A DNA stretch of 64,000 nt, from NCBI GenBank assembly GCA_008711295.1, contig VUYV01000015.1:3733715-3797714 (forward strand). Direction: 5' to 3'. Under the pieces are notes generated by a model. It did not search any database. It was given only the letters and a program-made list of their open reading frames with translations, and was not told the origin of the DNA. Positions 36,102 to 47,803 of the stretch are shown here, piece by piece. Every line of letters starts with the position of its first letter. Within the stretch, counting starts at the first letter, position 1. Both the position numbers and the translations under genes were made by a program. This stretch comes from Anarhynchus alexandrinus. Lineage: Eukaryota; Chordata; Aves; Charadriiformes; Charadriidae.

Positions 36102-36566
36102 TGTGCTGGTTTTGGTTGAGATAGAGTTAACTTTCTTCAGAGTAACTAATATGGGGTGATGTTTTGGATTTGTTCTGGAAACACTTTTGGTAATACAGGG
36201 ATGTTTTAGTTACTGCTGAGCAGTGCTTACACAGCATCAAGGCCTTTTCTGCTCCTCACCCCACCCCACCAGTGAGCAGGCTGAGGGTGCATGAGTACTT
36301 GGGAGGGGACACACCTGGGGCAGCTGACCAAAATTCCAACTGACCAAAGGGATATTCCATACCATAGGACACCATGATCAGTAATAAAAGCTGGGGGAAG
36401 AAGAAGGAGGGGGGGGGGATCTTTGGAGTGATGGCATTTGTCTTCCCAATTAACCTTTAGGTGTGATGAATGCCTGTTTTTCTGACTGAATGCCTGCCTG
36501 CCTATGGGAAGTGGTGAATGAACTCCTTATTTTGCTTTGCTTGTGCACATGGCTTTTGCTTTTCCT

Positions 36567-36664
36567 ATTAACCTGTCTTTATCTCAAACCCCAAGTTTTC
36601 TTACTTTTACTCGTTCGATTCTCTCCCCCATCCCACCAGGGGGGAGTGAGTCAATGGCTGTATG
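36567..36664 (+). repeat. LTR internal duplication, unit 1
   Basis: Carries ATTAACCTGTCTTTATCTC, then GATTCTCTCCCCCATCCCAC and GGGGGGAGTGAGTCAATGG. The same order recurs at 36804-36902. Between the units lies about 139 bases of T-rich sequence with ATT and GTT repeats. Confidence 0.8.
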
Positions 36665-36803
36665 ATGAGCAATTGTTCTCATTTGCATCACTTACTTTTC
36701 TTGGGGTTTGTTTCTCTCAATTTGTTATTTTCCTTGTCATTACCTTTTAGAATGATAACAATTTGATTTGTTATTGTTGTTGTTACTATTATTATTATAA
36801 ATT

Positions 36804-36902
36804 ATTAAACTTTTTTTATCTCAACCCATGAGTTTTCTTAGTTTTACCCTTCCGATTCTCTCCCCCATCCCGCCAGTGGAGAGTGAGTGGGTGGCTGTGT
36901 GG
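36804..36902 (+). repeat. LTR internal duplication, unit 2
   Basis: Carries ATTAAACTTTTTTTATCTC, then GATTCTCTCCCCCATCCCGC and GGAGAGTGAGTGGGTGG. It leads directly into the normal LTR terminus, so this unit is probably the one in the ancestral position. Confidence 0.8.
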
Positions 36903-36935
36903 CGCTTAGTTGCCAGCTGGGGTTAAACCACGACA

Positions 36936-38530
36936 TCTATATAAATCAGAGAGTTTTGAAAAATGCATTTAAAAATTAAATCAATTATTTCAGTAAGATT
37001 AAAAAATTTTATTCTAGTAGTTCTGCAACAAAATTTATAACTTCTTCATTTTATGACATATTTCCCTTAATATAACAGTTTATAACTCCATTTTTCTTTT
37101 CTTTCAGTTTTGGAACAGAAGTAAACTGAAATAATAATAAAAAAGTATCATGAAATAACAAATCTAATTTTGACCTCAGTTTTTAATTGTAATATTCTTT
37201 CTATACCACTGGAGTAGGTGGCTGCTGAAAATGTCAGGAATTAAAATCAAATTACAGACTGCACTTGTTTCTCACAGTACTTGTGCCATGATGTCAGACT
37301 AGCCAAATTGTGGCTGACTGCCAGAATACTTAAAAATCCTTTGAAAAGTCGATTTCCAGTGGTCGGAAGACCAGTTTTTTGTTTGTTTTATTGGCAAGGG
37401 AGAGGAAGGCTAAACAGCTGCTACTTAGAGTGTTCATGAGCAAACAAACAAAAGATAACATGCAAACAAAACTAGGCAGCTCTTGCTAATGTAGGATATT
37501 CCTACCTTGTCTGCTGAGGCCAATGCAGAAAAGTTTTGCTTGTGCTCCAGAAGCAATGCAGTCGTGTTATCATTGAGTTAGACCTAAATGACTACATATA
37601 TATACATCTTTAAGTGGGCTTACTGTCTTGCACTTGACATTAAAAACCAAAAAGAAAAGAGAGGCTACAAAGAGTTGGAGCACTTGTTGAGCTAACCCAA
37701 TAGTCTTTTTTTACTAGACCTGAGGATAAATACAAATACAGAATAAGAACATAATGAGCCTTCCTTAAGAACTTATGTAAATGCAAACTTAAGGGCTTCC
37801 TAAACCAGGAGTAGTACCTTCATATTTAACAGACTTTTAATATGTCCCATCACTGCCTGGGCCATGTGTTAACAAATTTTGTGTTAACTTCAGCTTTCTG
37901 GCTTCCTGGTTAGATGTGGCTCATATCTGAGCAGCTGAGGGCATAAGCAGTGTCTATAAAACTTCTTCTCCATTGAATTGTTCAAAGTTTAGGGTTTTAA
38001 ATAAAAGTTGAGCAAAAACTAATCTTTTGCTGAAAGACAGTGGTTATTCTGCAAGTGTTTGCCTCCTTTCTCCCCTAAAGCTTCAGCCCCACATATGAAC
38101 ATTTTCTGCAGAGCTTGAGCAAAGGAGATGCCTCCAGAGGCTGAAACGTAGAATCTGAGAGAAGAGGTAATGGGAGAATGGTGTGGTTTTACTTTGGAAA
38201 GCACCAGGGTTTGAAAATCTGCCAGAGGCTTTTGTGTCAGGAGGAATTTGAGAATAAAACCAGAATTTGTTGGAGGGACAATAAAAGAGAGGGCATGCAG
38301 TAGAACAGAAGGTACCACGATGTACATTAGCACATGATATCACTCAAAGGGGCATTTTCATTTACATTGGTTTAACTATTCCATTGAGCATATTAATCTA
38401 TTTGCACGCTGTGCTGTTCTACCCTCTTCACTTCTCTTTGCCCTTTAATCTTTCTCTCTCCTCCCTGCTGTCAGAATATTATCCTCTCTCAGGTTCATTA
38501 GGATACAGTTATGAGAGAGCTTCATTTTGT
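36936..38530. other. Single-copy AT-rich noncoding sequence
   Basis: No gene or repeat was recognised. Minus-strand open frames at 38019-38343 (86 and 104 codons) overlap in two phases, have no family features and look like chance. Confidence 0.6.
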
Positions 38531-38616
38531 GGCCGAATCCTGCAGACTTTACTTGGACAAAACTCTCGTTGCAGTCTAGTATGCCTTGTGCCTGAAAGCA
38601 GACATAAAGATTGGCT
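38531..38616. repeat. Fold-back repeat relic, third family
   Basis: The left end GGCCGAATCCTGCAGACTTT, with ACTTGGACAAAACTC, matches what I recall of a sauropsid palindromic repeat (gatcctgcagtccttactcaggcaaaactc). The right end CTTGTGCCTGAAAGCAGACA, with TAAAGATTGGC, reads as its inverted partner. Both arms are decayed. Confidence 0.45.
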
Positions 38617-38645
38617 TCTGTCAGTGTAATAAGCACGTTGCTACT

Positions 38646-38755
38646 AGGGTTACAGCAGTGCCTAGAAGGGCCAGATGTGAGGACCCTGCTGTGCTGGGTG
38701 CTGCACACCTCTTCCAGGAGCCACTGTCTTGCAGTTTGATAGCAGTCTAAATACT
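38646..38755 (+). repeat. Ancient amniote repeat relic of unknown class
   Basis: TACAGCAGTGCCTAGAAGGG, CCCTGCTGTGCTGGGTGCTG and a later GCCACTGTCTTGCAGTTTGA parallel an old dispersed repeat I recall (cagcgcctagaggcccc ... ccattgtgctaggcgctgtac ... agtccctgcc). I suspect a LINE or SINE 3' end but cannot assign it. Confidence 0.4.
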
Positions 38756-40732
38756 GCTGATTTCCTCTGAGGGTGGGAATGTGAGATATAATAAGCCAGA
38801 TGAGTGTCACAAAGGATGGAAGTTGAGATGTTACTGACACCTTCACAGGACAAATCATCTGTCCTCTCTCACTCCTCTCTTAAGATGAAATGAATCTCCT
38901 CCTGAACATGGCCACGAGAAGGGTAGTTTGATGTTGTCATATTTAGACATCTCACTGTTTGATGCCTGAGACAGGTCAGAAACAACTCTTAATACGTGTG
39001 GTAAGTGACCCCAACCTCTAGTTTCTACTGAATGACCCAGTACTGGGGCAGGGGCGTGAAGGTCTGAGCTCTTAGGAAAGTAAATTTTAACTACATATAA
39101 TTTGTGTCTTGCAAGAGCTAGCAAGTTATGAAGACCTATGAAGAAATAAAACAAGAGATTAAGATATTAAGGGGCTTTATGAGAAAGAGATGGGCATAAT
39201 TGAATAGTTATGGGCGTAAGTTGAGTGTATGAAATTATTTCAGTCACTTAGCTTAAAAATTATCTTTTTGAAAATAAGTTTATATGTCATATAGATTAAG
39301 TAGCTAATCATCAATTTTCTTCATGAGCAGACCTTCCTTTGGAACAGGGTGAGGGAAGAAGTGGGAAAGGAAGAGGAAAGAGAGATTGTTAATGAACCAG
39401 TGGGACAGACCTAAAAAGTTGCTCTTGAGGTCTCAGAGTTAATTTGGAGGATCTCTAGAGAGAGTGGCACAAAACAAAGCTGTGAAGAAGTAAGGATCAA
39501 TCAGAACCAACTGCCAAAACCAGTTCAAGCCCTTCACAACAAGAACATGAAACCCTTGTGAATAGCACCTTGCACCCTCAGCTGTTCTTGATTTCTCAGG
39601 CATACTACGGAGGTGCGAGAGACTTCTGATGTGCATTACACTGCAGGACTTAGATCAAAGTTATCAACCTGGTTCTGACCCCATTTTAAGCCCAACTTAA
39701 ATACCATTGATACCAAAGAAGATTTAAAAAAAAATAATTTTTCTTTTATGATTTTTATTGTCTTGTGCCTTCAGTTACTATTGCTATCACTGAAATAGAG
39801 GTGCACGGCTGTAAACTGTCTGCAAAGAGAGCATCAGTTGCCCTGGATTTCTGTCAATACAGAAGGTTGCAGATGTGGCTCATGTTAGGACGTTTCTACA
39901 CCTCTCCAAATTGAATTCATAGAAGAGATCTTCAACCACTGCATAGTATGGGCAAGCAAAAATGGTTCTAAAAGTGTAAAATTAATTTCTGATTAGGTAG
40001 TTTGCTTGGCGTGAGGGAAAAATCTTTAAATTATTTATAAAATTTGCTGTTCTTCTGAATATGAACATTATTCCAGGGGAAATTTTGCAATATAATGTTG
40101 TTAATGACATGAGAAGAAATATAGAAAGATCTATTAATTTCCCCCTCCTAACATCTGATGTATGTTTATCCTCTGAGCCATGTGCATTTCAGTTTTATCC
40201 TTTGATATGCCAGTTATTATTGAAAAAATCACATTAGCAAAGGTGTAAGAATGATTTCTTAGTTTCAATATAAGGCTTTGCTAATATTTACTGTTTATTC
40301 AAACTTTTCTCACTCCTTTTATCTATTAGGCATGCAGGTTAAGGCAAGCAAAAAGAAATTATTTTGTTTTGCTATACTATGTCATGCTTTATCACAACAG
40401 GTAATTCAGTTGTGAGACTTATTGCCACAAAATGTAGCATGGGCCAAACCTACAATTTAAAGAAATTGCTTTTAGGTAAATTCATTTGCTGAACACAGGA
40501 AAAGTCCATTATGAAATGTTAAGCAAATAGTATAGATGTAAAGTTTTGCTCTGGAAAACCTTATGATTTTGTCTTCCATGCTGCCAGAACCTAAGGAAGA
40601 GTAGCAAAGGAAAGTATTACTGGTCATTTTGTTCTTCTCATCTGTCCAAACCTGCTACTGGCCACTGTCAGAGACGAGACACTGAAACAACTGAACCTGT
40701 GTATGATTTTTTTTGCTATTTTTATATTATGT
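38756..40732. other. Single-copy AT-rich noncoding sequence
   Basis: No gene or repeat was recognised. The 99-codon minus frame at 38855-39154 has no family resemblance. Confidence 0.6.
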
Positions 40733-40842
40733 CTTTACAATGGAACTGTGGAAGTATCATTATTCCTGTTTTACAGGTGAGAAAGAGCAAGCATAGACAA
40801 TGATTCACCCAAGATCACACAATGTGTCATCTGTGTCAGACG
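40733..40842 (+). repeat. MIR-like SINE relic
   Basis: ATCATTATTCCTGTTTTACA, GGTGAGAAAGAGCAAGCATA and TTCACCCAAGATCACACAAT follow the MIR core and 3' part in order (ttattcccattttacagatgaggaaactgaggca ... ttgcccaaggtcacacagc). This is the best MIR match in the window. Confidence 0.7.
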
Positions 40843-43800
40843 GACAAGTCAATTTGGTCCATGTTATATTTCGCAGCCAACTGTTTGCACAACCTGACTT
40901 TGCTCTCAGGATTCTCAGTCTGGACCAAAATTTCACTTCTTCAGAGAGGAAATCCAGGTGTAGGACAGAGAAGACTCCTTTCTATAAGCATTGGGAATAG
41001 GGGCATAGAAGCACTATTTGGCTTGGACATTGGACTCAAGTTTGAAGTAGTTCCTTGTGTTTAAAAATACAGACACATCTACATTCCATGCAGGAATAAA
41101 CAGAAACAGTGACTTTCAGAGGTCAAAACACAAAAGTTTGGAATTGATACAGTGGAGGAGTAGGCCTAACACTGTCAGGCTTGTAGCCTCCAGTTCTTGG
41201 ATCCAAGTCCCTAAAACTTTGTGAAATTTAAGATCAAGCTTAAATTCTGAATTTCAAAACCTCAGTTCCAGTGCCTGAGGTTTTAGTACAAAAAGCTGAA
41301 TTTGAATAGAAAGTAGAAGAAATTCTTTTGTATAATTATTCTATAACAAAGTTGTAGCGTAAAATAAAATGCTCAAGTACAAAATAGGTTATCAAAGTTC
41401 CATAAGTTTTGTGATTTTTCTGGTTTTGTTTTTTTAAACAAGTCATTTTCAGGACTTTTTGGGGGGGTGGTTGTTGTTTGGAATGAGATAAAATCACTGA
41501 AGAGATTGTATTAGGCAGAAATTTGTGTACACACAATGCAATATGTATGTGAAATTTATTGTCCCTTTAAACCTTCATCTTCAAAGAACTTAAAGATTTG
41601 TACATTATACCAAATGTCTTTGTCTTCTAAGGCACGATGTGGGCCATTTTAATATTATTTTTTCTTCTGAATCATATGATTCTGTTTTTTTATACTGATT
41701 TTCACACGAAAATGAAATGGATTAAGGTGAATTAGTTAACTTTTTTAAAATAGGAAAATAAAAATTATTATGTTTTCTTTGTTTTCTTTTTTAAATATAT
41801 TTCTTTACTGTTCTTGAGAAAATATGTTACGTATTTCTGAGAGTTTTGAATGGAGCAAAGGCTATGTTACTTTGCTCGTACACATACTTTCTGATATCCC
41901 AGTCCCAAGCAAGTGCTAAATCATCAGTGATCTTCACAGTTTTAAATTATTCACTCATCTTATAAAAACAACAACAAATCTGAAACAAGCAAACAAAAAG
42001 TTAAAAATGGATATTGCAATTGCAAAATATTAAACAAACACGGCACCCTATATAAGAATGTTACCCTACCAGAAAAGCGTGAACTGTGAGATTGAAATGA
42101 GCAAAGTAAAAACCAACTATCCCTGAATTTATCAGATTATCAGTGTCTTCTCTTGCATTGTCTACCAACGGTTTAGTGTGAATATTGTGATGCCTGTGTC
42201 TTCTTGTCTCTTAAGATGAAATGTGATGATAACTATATTACTTTTTAGGGGCTGGAAGTTGAGGTAGAAAACATGTGCTTCAAAGTGTTGACAAGTATTG
42301 AAGAGTTTCTGTTATTGAAGAGTGTGTGTGAAAGGGCAGAGTCATTAATTATATTTTCCATGCTGCATGTCTTCACATTAACAGCTAACTGCTGTGTCTG
42401 TGTGTATGAATGCAGCCAAAGATCATTATTGAACAGTCCTGGAGCATAAAATTTCCACCTGTCCTGCCAGAAGGAAGTGTCTTTATATTTTATGCTATTC
42501 AATTGGACTGACCCTCTAGGAGAAGAAATTCCCCCAAAACCAAGAGAAACAGAATATAATTGCTGCAGCGCTGGATGTGTCCTCAAACATCAAAACACCA
42601 GTTTCCATAATATTAACATCTGGGGGAAGATTTAAACCCACAAAAGTTAGGAAATTTGGCATAAAGACTCCCAGTCACTCTGTAACTCATTTTTCTATGT
42701 CAAAAAGAAGAGGACATGATGTTATTTGCCATATGTGTTGCTATATCATAGCCTGGCAAGCTAAGGTTAGACTTGCAGTGGGAATCTACTTAATTCTGTG
42801 GATTTAAATCAGACCTATAATGTTGCTATAACAGTCAGCAGTGTCCTCAATGTACAATTTGGTTTGATGTGAGATTCTTTATCTCTGAGTTGTTGCTATG
42901 GGAGACTATAACAACTTCTGAGAGAGTAAAAAGGATTCTGTTTGTGCATTTAAAAATATACACAGATGGAATATGTACATATACAAGCACACACAAATAC
43001 ACATGCATTTGTGCATGCATATATAGACATTTGTGTCTAGGTTTATATTTAGATTTCTATAGATTGTCCATAAAAAAAAAAAAAGATGTCTAACTGGGCC
43101 ATAGTTATCTACTCGTTTTTATAAACAAGAAAGAAACAAGAGTGTTGTGGTTTTATTCCATTCAAAGACTGAATCCTAGTGGACAGTGCATTGTCTGGAG
43201 AGGAGCTCATTAAAAGTGGACTGTAATTGAAGCAGTAAAATACTCTCTTTACTATTTCTTCCCCTTTCCCTCAACAGGAGAGGCTTTACAAAGAACTCAA
43301 CATATTGGCAGCTGAGGGCTTTTGACAGTCAAGGTCCATCTGCTCAGTATTGTGCAAGATGAAAAATACATATAGTCCAAGCCTTGGAGAGTGTATAATA
43401 TGATCTGATCTAGGTAGGTATTTCACTGACTATCCATTTGACACATGCAATGACCAGATCTTGGCATAGAAATGCAGTATTTGCATGAATTTCCTGGCAT
43501 ATGCTACGATAAAGATTCAGAACCTCTTGAGCATATCGCTACTGAATTTTTTCATTGATTGTTGGACTAGACAAGCCTCTCTTAGTGCAAGAGAAGCAGT
43601 TAGTGTGTAACAGATAAATACTTCTAAAGAGCATCCTACATATATGAGTAGCTAATTGCAATTGAAATTGGTAGAAATCTGGATCTTGTGCAGCTTTAGG
43701 GCTTAAGGCTTGTTTTTAATTCAAATCTCCTGTTGAAATAAATGCATATAAATATGTGCTTTAAAAACTTATGAATCCATCAATTTGGAAAAGAGACTAA

Positions 43801-44482
43801 AGTTTTTCCTCTCCTTTGTGTGCGTGTTTTCAGAGAAGGGTCTATCGACATTACTTTCCAATGTCTTAATTTTGGGTAGAAATATCCTCACCACCCATCA
43901 ACTGAAGGGTTATAACTGCTACTTCAGACAGAATTTTTTCTTTTGATCCAGTGGCTGTGTTTGTAGAAGGAGTCCCTTACCTATGTGTGGGTAAGCACAT
44001 GGAAAAATATATGTGCATCAGAGAGTCTTAAAAACACAGTGATGAAAATCTCGCAACTCAGTTTTCAATACATTTTCTAGCAAGGCTGAGAGCTTTTTGG
44101 ATACCATAATAACATGACGCCTGGTACCTCTGGTGTCATTCAATAACACTTACATTAAGACTCATTTTATGGTTTTACTACCCATCATAAATACGAGCAC
44201 TATGAAATGGAAATCTAATATCAGAAACTTTCTTCCACTGATAATAAACTGTTCAAGCCTGGTTGTCTTCCTCACTCTACAAATAGAAAGAGGGCTGTCC
44301 CAGCCCACCTGCTGGTAGCACACACCGAAAGCCAGCTTACTTTGCAGTAAATAAATATGTAAAATATGTAAAAGCAATAATGCCTTCTCTGAAGGCCACT
44401 ATCATTCCAAGTTTCAGCACAAGAAAAAAGTAGCAACTCATATGAGTTCAGAAAAGGCATCTTGTGAAATTGGAGATGTTTT
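40843..44482. other. Single-copy AT-rich noncoding sequence
   Basis: No gene was recognised in 3.6 kb. There is a G7 tract at about 41461 and a CA/TG-rich patch at 42961-43030. The 113-codon minus frame at 42245-42586 shows no family features. Confidence 0.6.
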
Positions 44483-44595
44483 ATCACAGAGCCACAGAAT
44501 CACAGAATGGTTGAGGTTGGAAGGGCGTTTTGGAGGTCATGTGGTCCAGCCCTCCTGCCACCCAGAGACGGTTGCCCAGGACCATGTCCAGAGTT
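44483..44595 (-). mobile_element. CR1 LINE 3'-end fragment, different subfamily
   Basis: The plus strand reads CACAGAATCACAGAATGGTT, GAGGTTGGAAGGGCGTTTTG, GAGGTCATGTGGTCCAGCCC and GGTTGCCCAGGACCATGTCC. This is the reverse complement of the tail of a CR1 group whose 3' UTR differs from the other copies, which have CATCTAGTCCAACCCCCTGC and CACCTCCCACTAGACCAGG. Only the tail survives. Confidence 0.85.
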
Positions 44596-45564
44596 ACAAA
44601 GGACCTTTTTTTCTACCATGGACTCATTTTCTTCCAATGAAATAATTAACAGGAACATAAATTTTTTGTTGAATCTGCCTGGGCTCTGGTCTAAATGTGA
44701 AAAACAAGGAAATTACCAGTGCTGTATAAAATCCTGACATTATACATCATTTATATGGCCAAAATCCTAAGCAACCTTAAACTGCAGTCACCATGGTCTG
44801 TCATTCTGCGTTAATCTTAGCTAATCTGTTAAAGCATTTATCAGCACAGTATGTAGGGGATGCTGGGGGGGCTAATGCATAGGTCTAGCTCTAGGCGATG
44901 TGCCTTCTCAACTAATTTAAAGATGTATGTGGGATTTAGATGGAATGGAAGCTTTGTGTTGATTCTTTGCACATTGTTGTACTCCTTCCATTGACAATAA
45001 TTGCATATGCCACTACCTGTTTCAAACATTAGAGTTTTGCTCTCTATTTGTCTACCCTCTCTTCCTCTTCCCTATTCCCCAGGAGAAAATTAATAACAAT
45101 AATTTCAGCAATGTTTCCAAATTTGCATGACAAATTTTCTCCTTTGTTAATTGAGCTAAGTGAATAGGGATACTTGGAAAGTAAAGGAACATTGTCCCTC
45201 TCTTTTTTGATCGCTCTTAATAACTTTGTACTATCAACATGCTGATCAGAAATTAAAGTCTATTGTTACAAATACTTACACATAAAATACTGAATTAGGT
45301 TTCTTTTTTTTTCTTTCTTTTTTTTCCCCTCTGTGATGAAAACCCATATTTGCTTTCCAATGTTTTTCAAAGATGGGTTGGATTAATGGAAAAAAAAAAA
45401 AAAAGTCTTTATCACTGCTTTATTTTGAATCATAATTTCAAATTTGGTAAGAAATCCAACAGACTTTGACCAGATGTTCAATGAAAATACTATGTCTATG
45501 TAAGCAGAAGTGTTATGTAGGAAGCTACATAGCTGGACACACAGACAGATTTTTTTTTTATTTA

Positions 45565-45680
45565 GTAGATCAATGAAAGCATTAATTCAATTGAATGTCT
45601 TGATCTTCAGATAATGATAATTGGAGCAGATTAATTACAGTTAATGTGACTATGTCAGTTTATGCCAGCTGAGAATCAGT
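45565..45680. promoter_or_regulatory. Candidate enhancer-like block rich in homeodomain cores
   Basis: A short interval has many TAAT/ATTA cores: CATTAATTCAATTG, GATAATGATAATTGG and GATTAATTACAGTTAATGTG. AT-rich background alone produces some of these, so the call is a suggestion only. Confidence 0.2.
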
Positions 45681-46460
45681 CCCTTTTTTTCCTTTTGAAA
45701 GGATTGGATTTACTTATGTGGTGCTTAAAAGAGGAGTAGTTTTTTTCTTTTTTTTAAATTCATTGGTGAAAAATGAAGAAACATACATCTAATGACAACT
45801 TAAAAAGAAAATGGTAAGGTGGACAAATCAGAAAAATCAGTTTTTTGAATGGGAACCTTTTTTCTAGTGTATTTTTGACCTTGCCAGTTTCCTATTTGTT
45901 TGCTTATTTGGTTTAAGGAAAGTCACACTGTGCGTAGCCATTTAGATTTTCACTGATTACCCCAATCTCGTACCTTGTGGTAGAACACCATCCAAATATT
46001 ACCCTTCTGTCAGCTCCCCTCAGCATCCAGGTTTCCTCCTGTAACAGTCTTCCTCCATGAACTGATGAATCATAGTCTTCCCAGACTGACAACAATGTGG
46101 AAAGTCTTCCTCTGGAGTGATATCAATCAATTTATCTCCAAAGTAGAAAAAAGTTTTCATCACAATAGGAAGTACTTTTAGACAGTGTTGCCACCTCTCA
46201 GTATTAGTGAGATATACAGTTCTGTTTCTGAATCATTCCTATTGTCAGGAAATAATGTCACAAATCCAGGCCGACATTCAGAAAACTATGAAAAGGTATA
46301 CTTAGCTATAAATATATACCTGATTAAACTGAATGTAATTCCATATCAAGTACTTCTCAAGATCTCTTTTGGACTTGAAAACCAAAGTCTACTGAGGTTT
46401 CAGAAAGAAAACACAGCAAAAAAAAAATCCCATAAAACTTAACATGAAGTAATGGAAGGT

Positions 46461-46508
46461 ATTACAACATAATGTAATGCAACATAACATAATGTAAAAT
46501 AATGTAAG
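46461..46508. repeat. Short imperfect tandem of ACATAATGTAA-type palindromes
   Basis: ACATAATGTAAT, ACATAATGTAAA and ATAATGTAAG follow each other. ACAT/ATGT makes each unit partly self-complementary. It may be a decayed microsatellite. Confidence 0.55.
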
Positions 46509-46915
46509 ACAAACCCTGGCCCTTCCATCAGGGAATACTATTTTCAGGAGTTAAAAATTCTCTACACACCAAATGAAAGAAGCATTTTATACCAACCATT
46601 ATGAAGCAAAGATCTACAGTGAATAGCAGCCCAGAAGAATAGCTAACTTTAGCTCTTACAATGGCCTTTGAGTCACACACTCAGCTCCTTTTTGTGACTT
46701 GATGTTATTAAAGTTTTTGTAACTCTTCTTAAAGTTTTGAAAGGTCCAGACACTCAGAAGTTTCCTAACAGAGGCGATGTATGTACTTAGATTAAAGTTC
46801 CATACGCTCTGTCTCTAAAAAAAAATCCTTATAATGTTTCATTTATTTTTGGTTAAGGATCCTCGTCATAAATAAGAATCAAGTGTTTCTTTTATCCCCA
46901 TTGCCATTATACATA

Positions 46916-47803
46916 GCTAGCATGCACAACGGCCAAGTGTCATGAGTGCAATCCCAGAAGTTAAAAGATCCAGAGGGACCTGGACAAGCTTGAGAGGTGG
47001 GCCCATGGCAACCTCATGATGTTCAACAAGGCCTAGTGGAAGGCCCTGCATGTGGGCTGGGGCAATCCCATGAAAAAATACAGGCTGGGCAGAGAAAAGA
47101 TAGAGAGCAGCCCTGAGGAGAAGAACTTGGGGGTGGTGATGGTTGAGAAGCTCAGCATGAGCTGGCAATGCATTCTTGCAGCCCAGAAAGCCACCCGCAT
47201 CCTGGGCTGCATCAAAAGATGCATGGACAGCAAGTCGAGGGAGGCGATTCTGCTCCTCTGCTTCACTCTTGTGAGACCCTACCTGCAATATTGCATCCAG
47301 CTCTGGAGCATAGATTGACCTCTTAGAGTGGGTCCAGAGGAAGGCCACGAAGTTGATCAGAGGGCTGGAGCACCTCTCCTATGAAGACAGGCTGAGAGAG
47401 TTGAGGTTGTTCAGCCTGGAGAAAAGAAGACTCTGGGGAGACCTTATAGCAGTTTTCCAGTATCTGAAGGATGCCTACAAGAAGGCTGGAGAGGGACTTT
47501 TTACAAGGGCATGTAGTGATAGGACGAGGGGTCGTGGCTTCAAACTGGAAGAGGGGAGATTTAGATTGGATATTAGGAAGAAATTTTTCACTACGAGGGT
47601 GGTGAGACCCTGGAAAAAATTGCCTAGGGATGTTGTGGAGGCCCCATCCCTGGAAGCGTTCAAGGTCAGGCTGGATGGGGCTTTGCACAACCTGGTCTAG
47701 TGGGAGGTGTCCCTGCCCATGGCAGGGGAGTTGGAACTCAATGATCTTCAAGGTCCCTTCCAATTTAAACCATTCTATGGTATATGATTCTGTGATTTCA
47801 GTC
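46916..47803 (+). mobile_element. CR1 LINE, 5'-truncated, 0.9 kb
   Basis: Begins within the RT region shortly after the position of the ADD box, at AAGATCCAGAGGGACCTGGA, and runs through the ORF2 C-terminus to a 3' UTR ending in ATTCTATGGTATATGATTCT. Its tail faces the tail of the inverted copy that starts at 48419, with about 615 bases between them. Confidence 0.95.
46960..47700 (+). pseudogene. CR1 ORF2 remnant (RT thumb/C-terminal region)
   Basis: The translation follows CR1 ORF2: IQRDLDKLERWAHGNLMMFN, then [38 protein letters not shown] and, in another frame, [20 protein letters not shown], ending in VRLDGALHNLV. A TAG stop replaces the lysine of the NKAKCK motif (47034-47036). A second stop at about 47316 follows an indel, with the frame resuming near 47353. 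The protein would be the C-terminal part of the reverse transcriptase used for LINE copying. It is plainly non-functional. Confidence 0.9.

Larger units (their letters stand above)
36102..36935 (+). mobile_element. Endogenous retrovirus LTR, probably solo, with duplicated 3' part
   Basis: It starts TGTGCTGGTTTTGGTTGAGA and ends GGGGTTAAACCACGACA, giving the TG...CA ends of an LTR, and looks like an LTR type common in bird genomes. Inner landmarks are GGGATGTTTTAGTTACTGCT, GACCAAAGGGATATTCCATA, AATAAAAGCTGGGG (where related copies, as I recall, have TATAAA) and ATTAACCTGTCTTTATCTC. No primer-binding site or coding sequence adjoins either end, so it is probably a solo LTR left by recombination. 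The flanks TCCAT (36097-36101) and TCTAT (36936-36940) could be a 5-bp target duplication with one change. The retroviral class (ERVL or ERVK) is not settled. At 834 bp it is extended by an internal duplication: 36567-36664 is repeated at 36804-36902. Confidence 0.85.
44596..46915. other. AT-rich noncoding sequence
   Basis: No gene was recognised. Poly-T or poly-A runs occur near 45305-45330, 45390 and 45551. A homeodomain-site-rich block at 45565-45680 and a small palindromic tandem at 46461-46508 are listed separately. Confidence 0.6.

Noticed and set aside
36490..36750. 86-codon open frame inside the LTR
   Set aside because: It lies in the noncoding LTR across the duplicated block and is a by-product of T-rich sequence.
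38445..38858. 137-codon minus-strand open frame
   Set aside because: It spans two old repeat relics (38531-38616 and 38646-38755), so it cannot be a conserved exon. The translation matches nothing I know.
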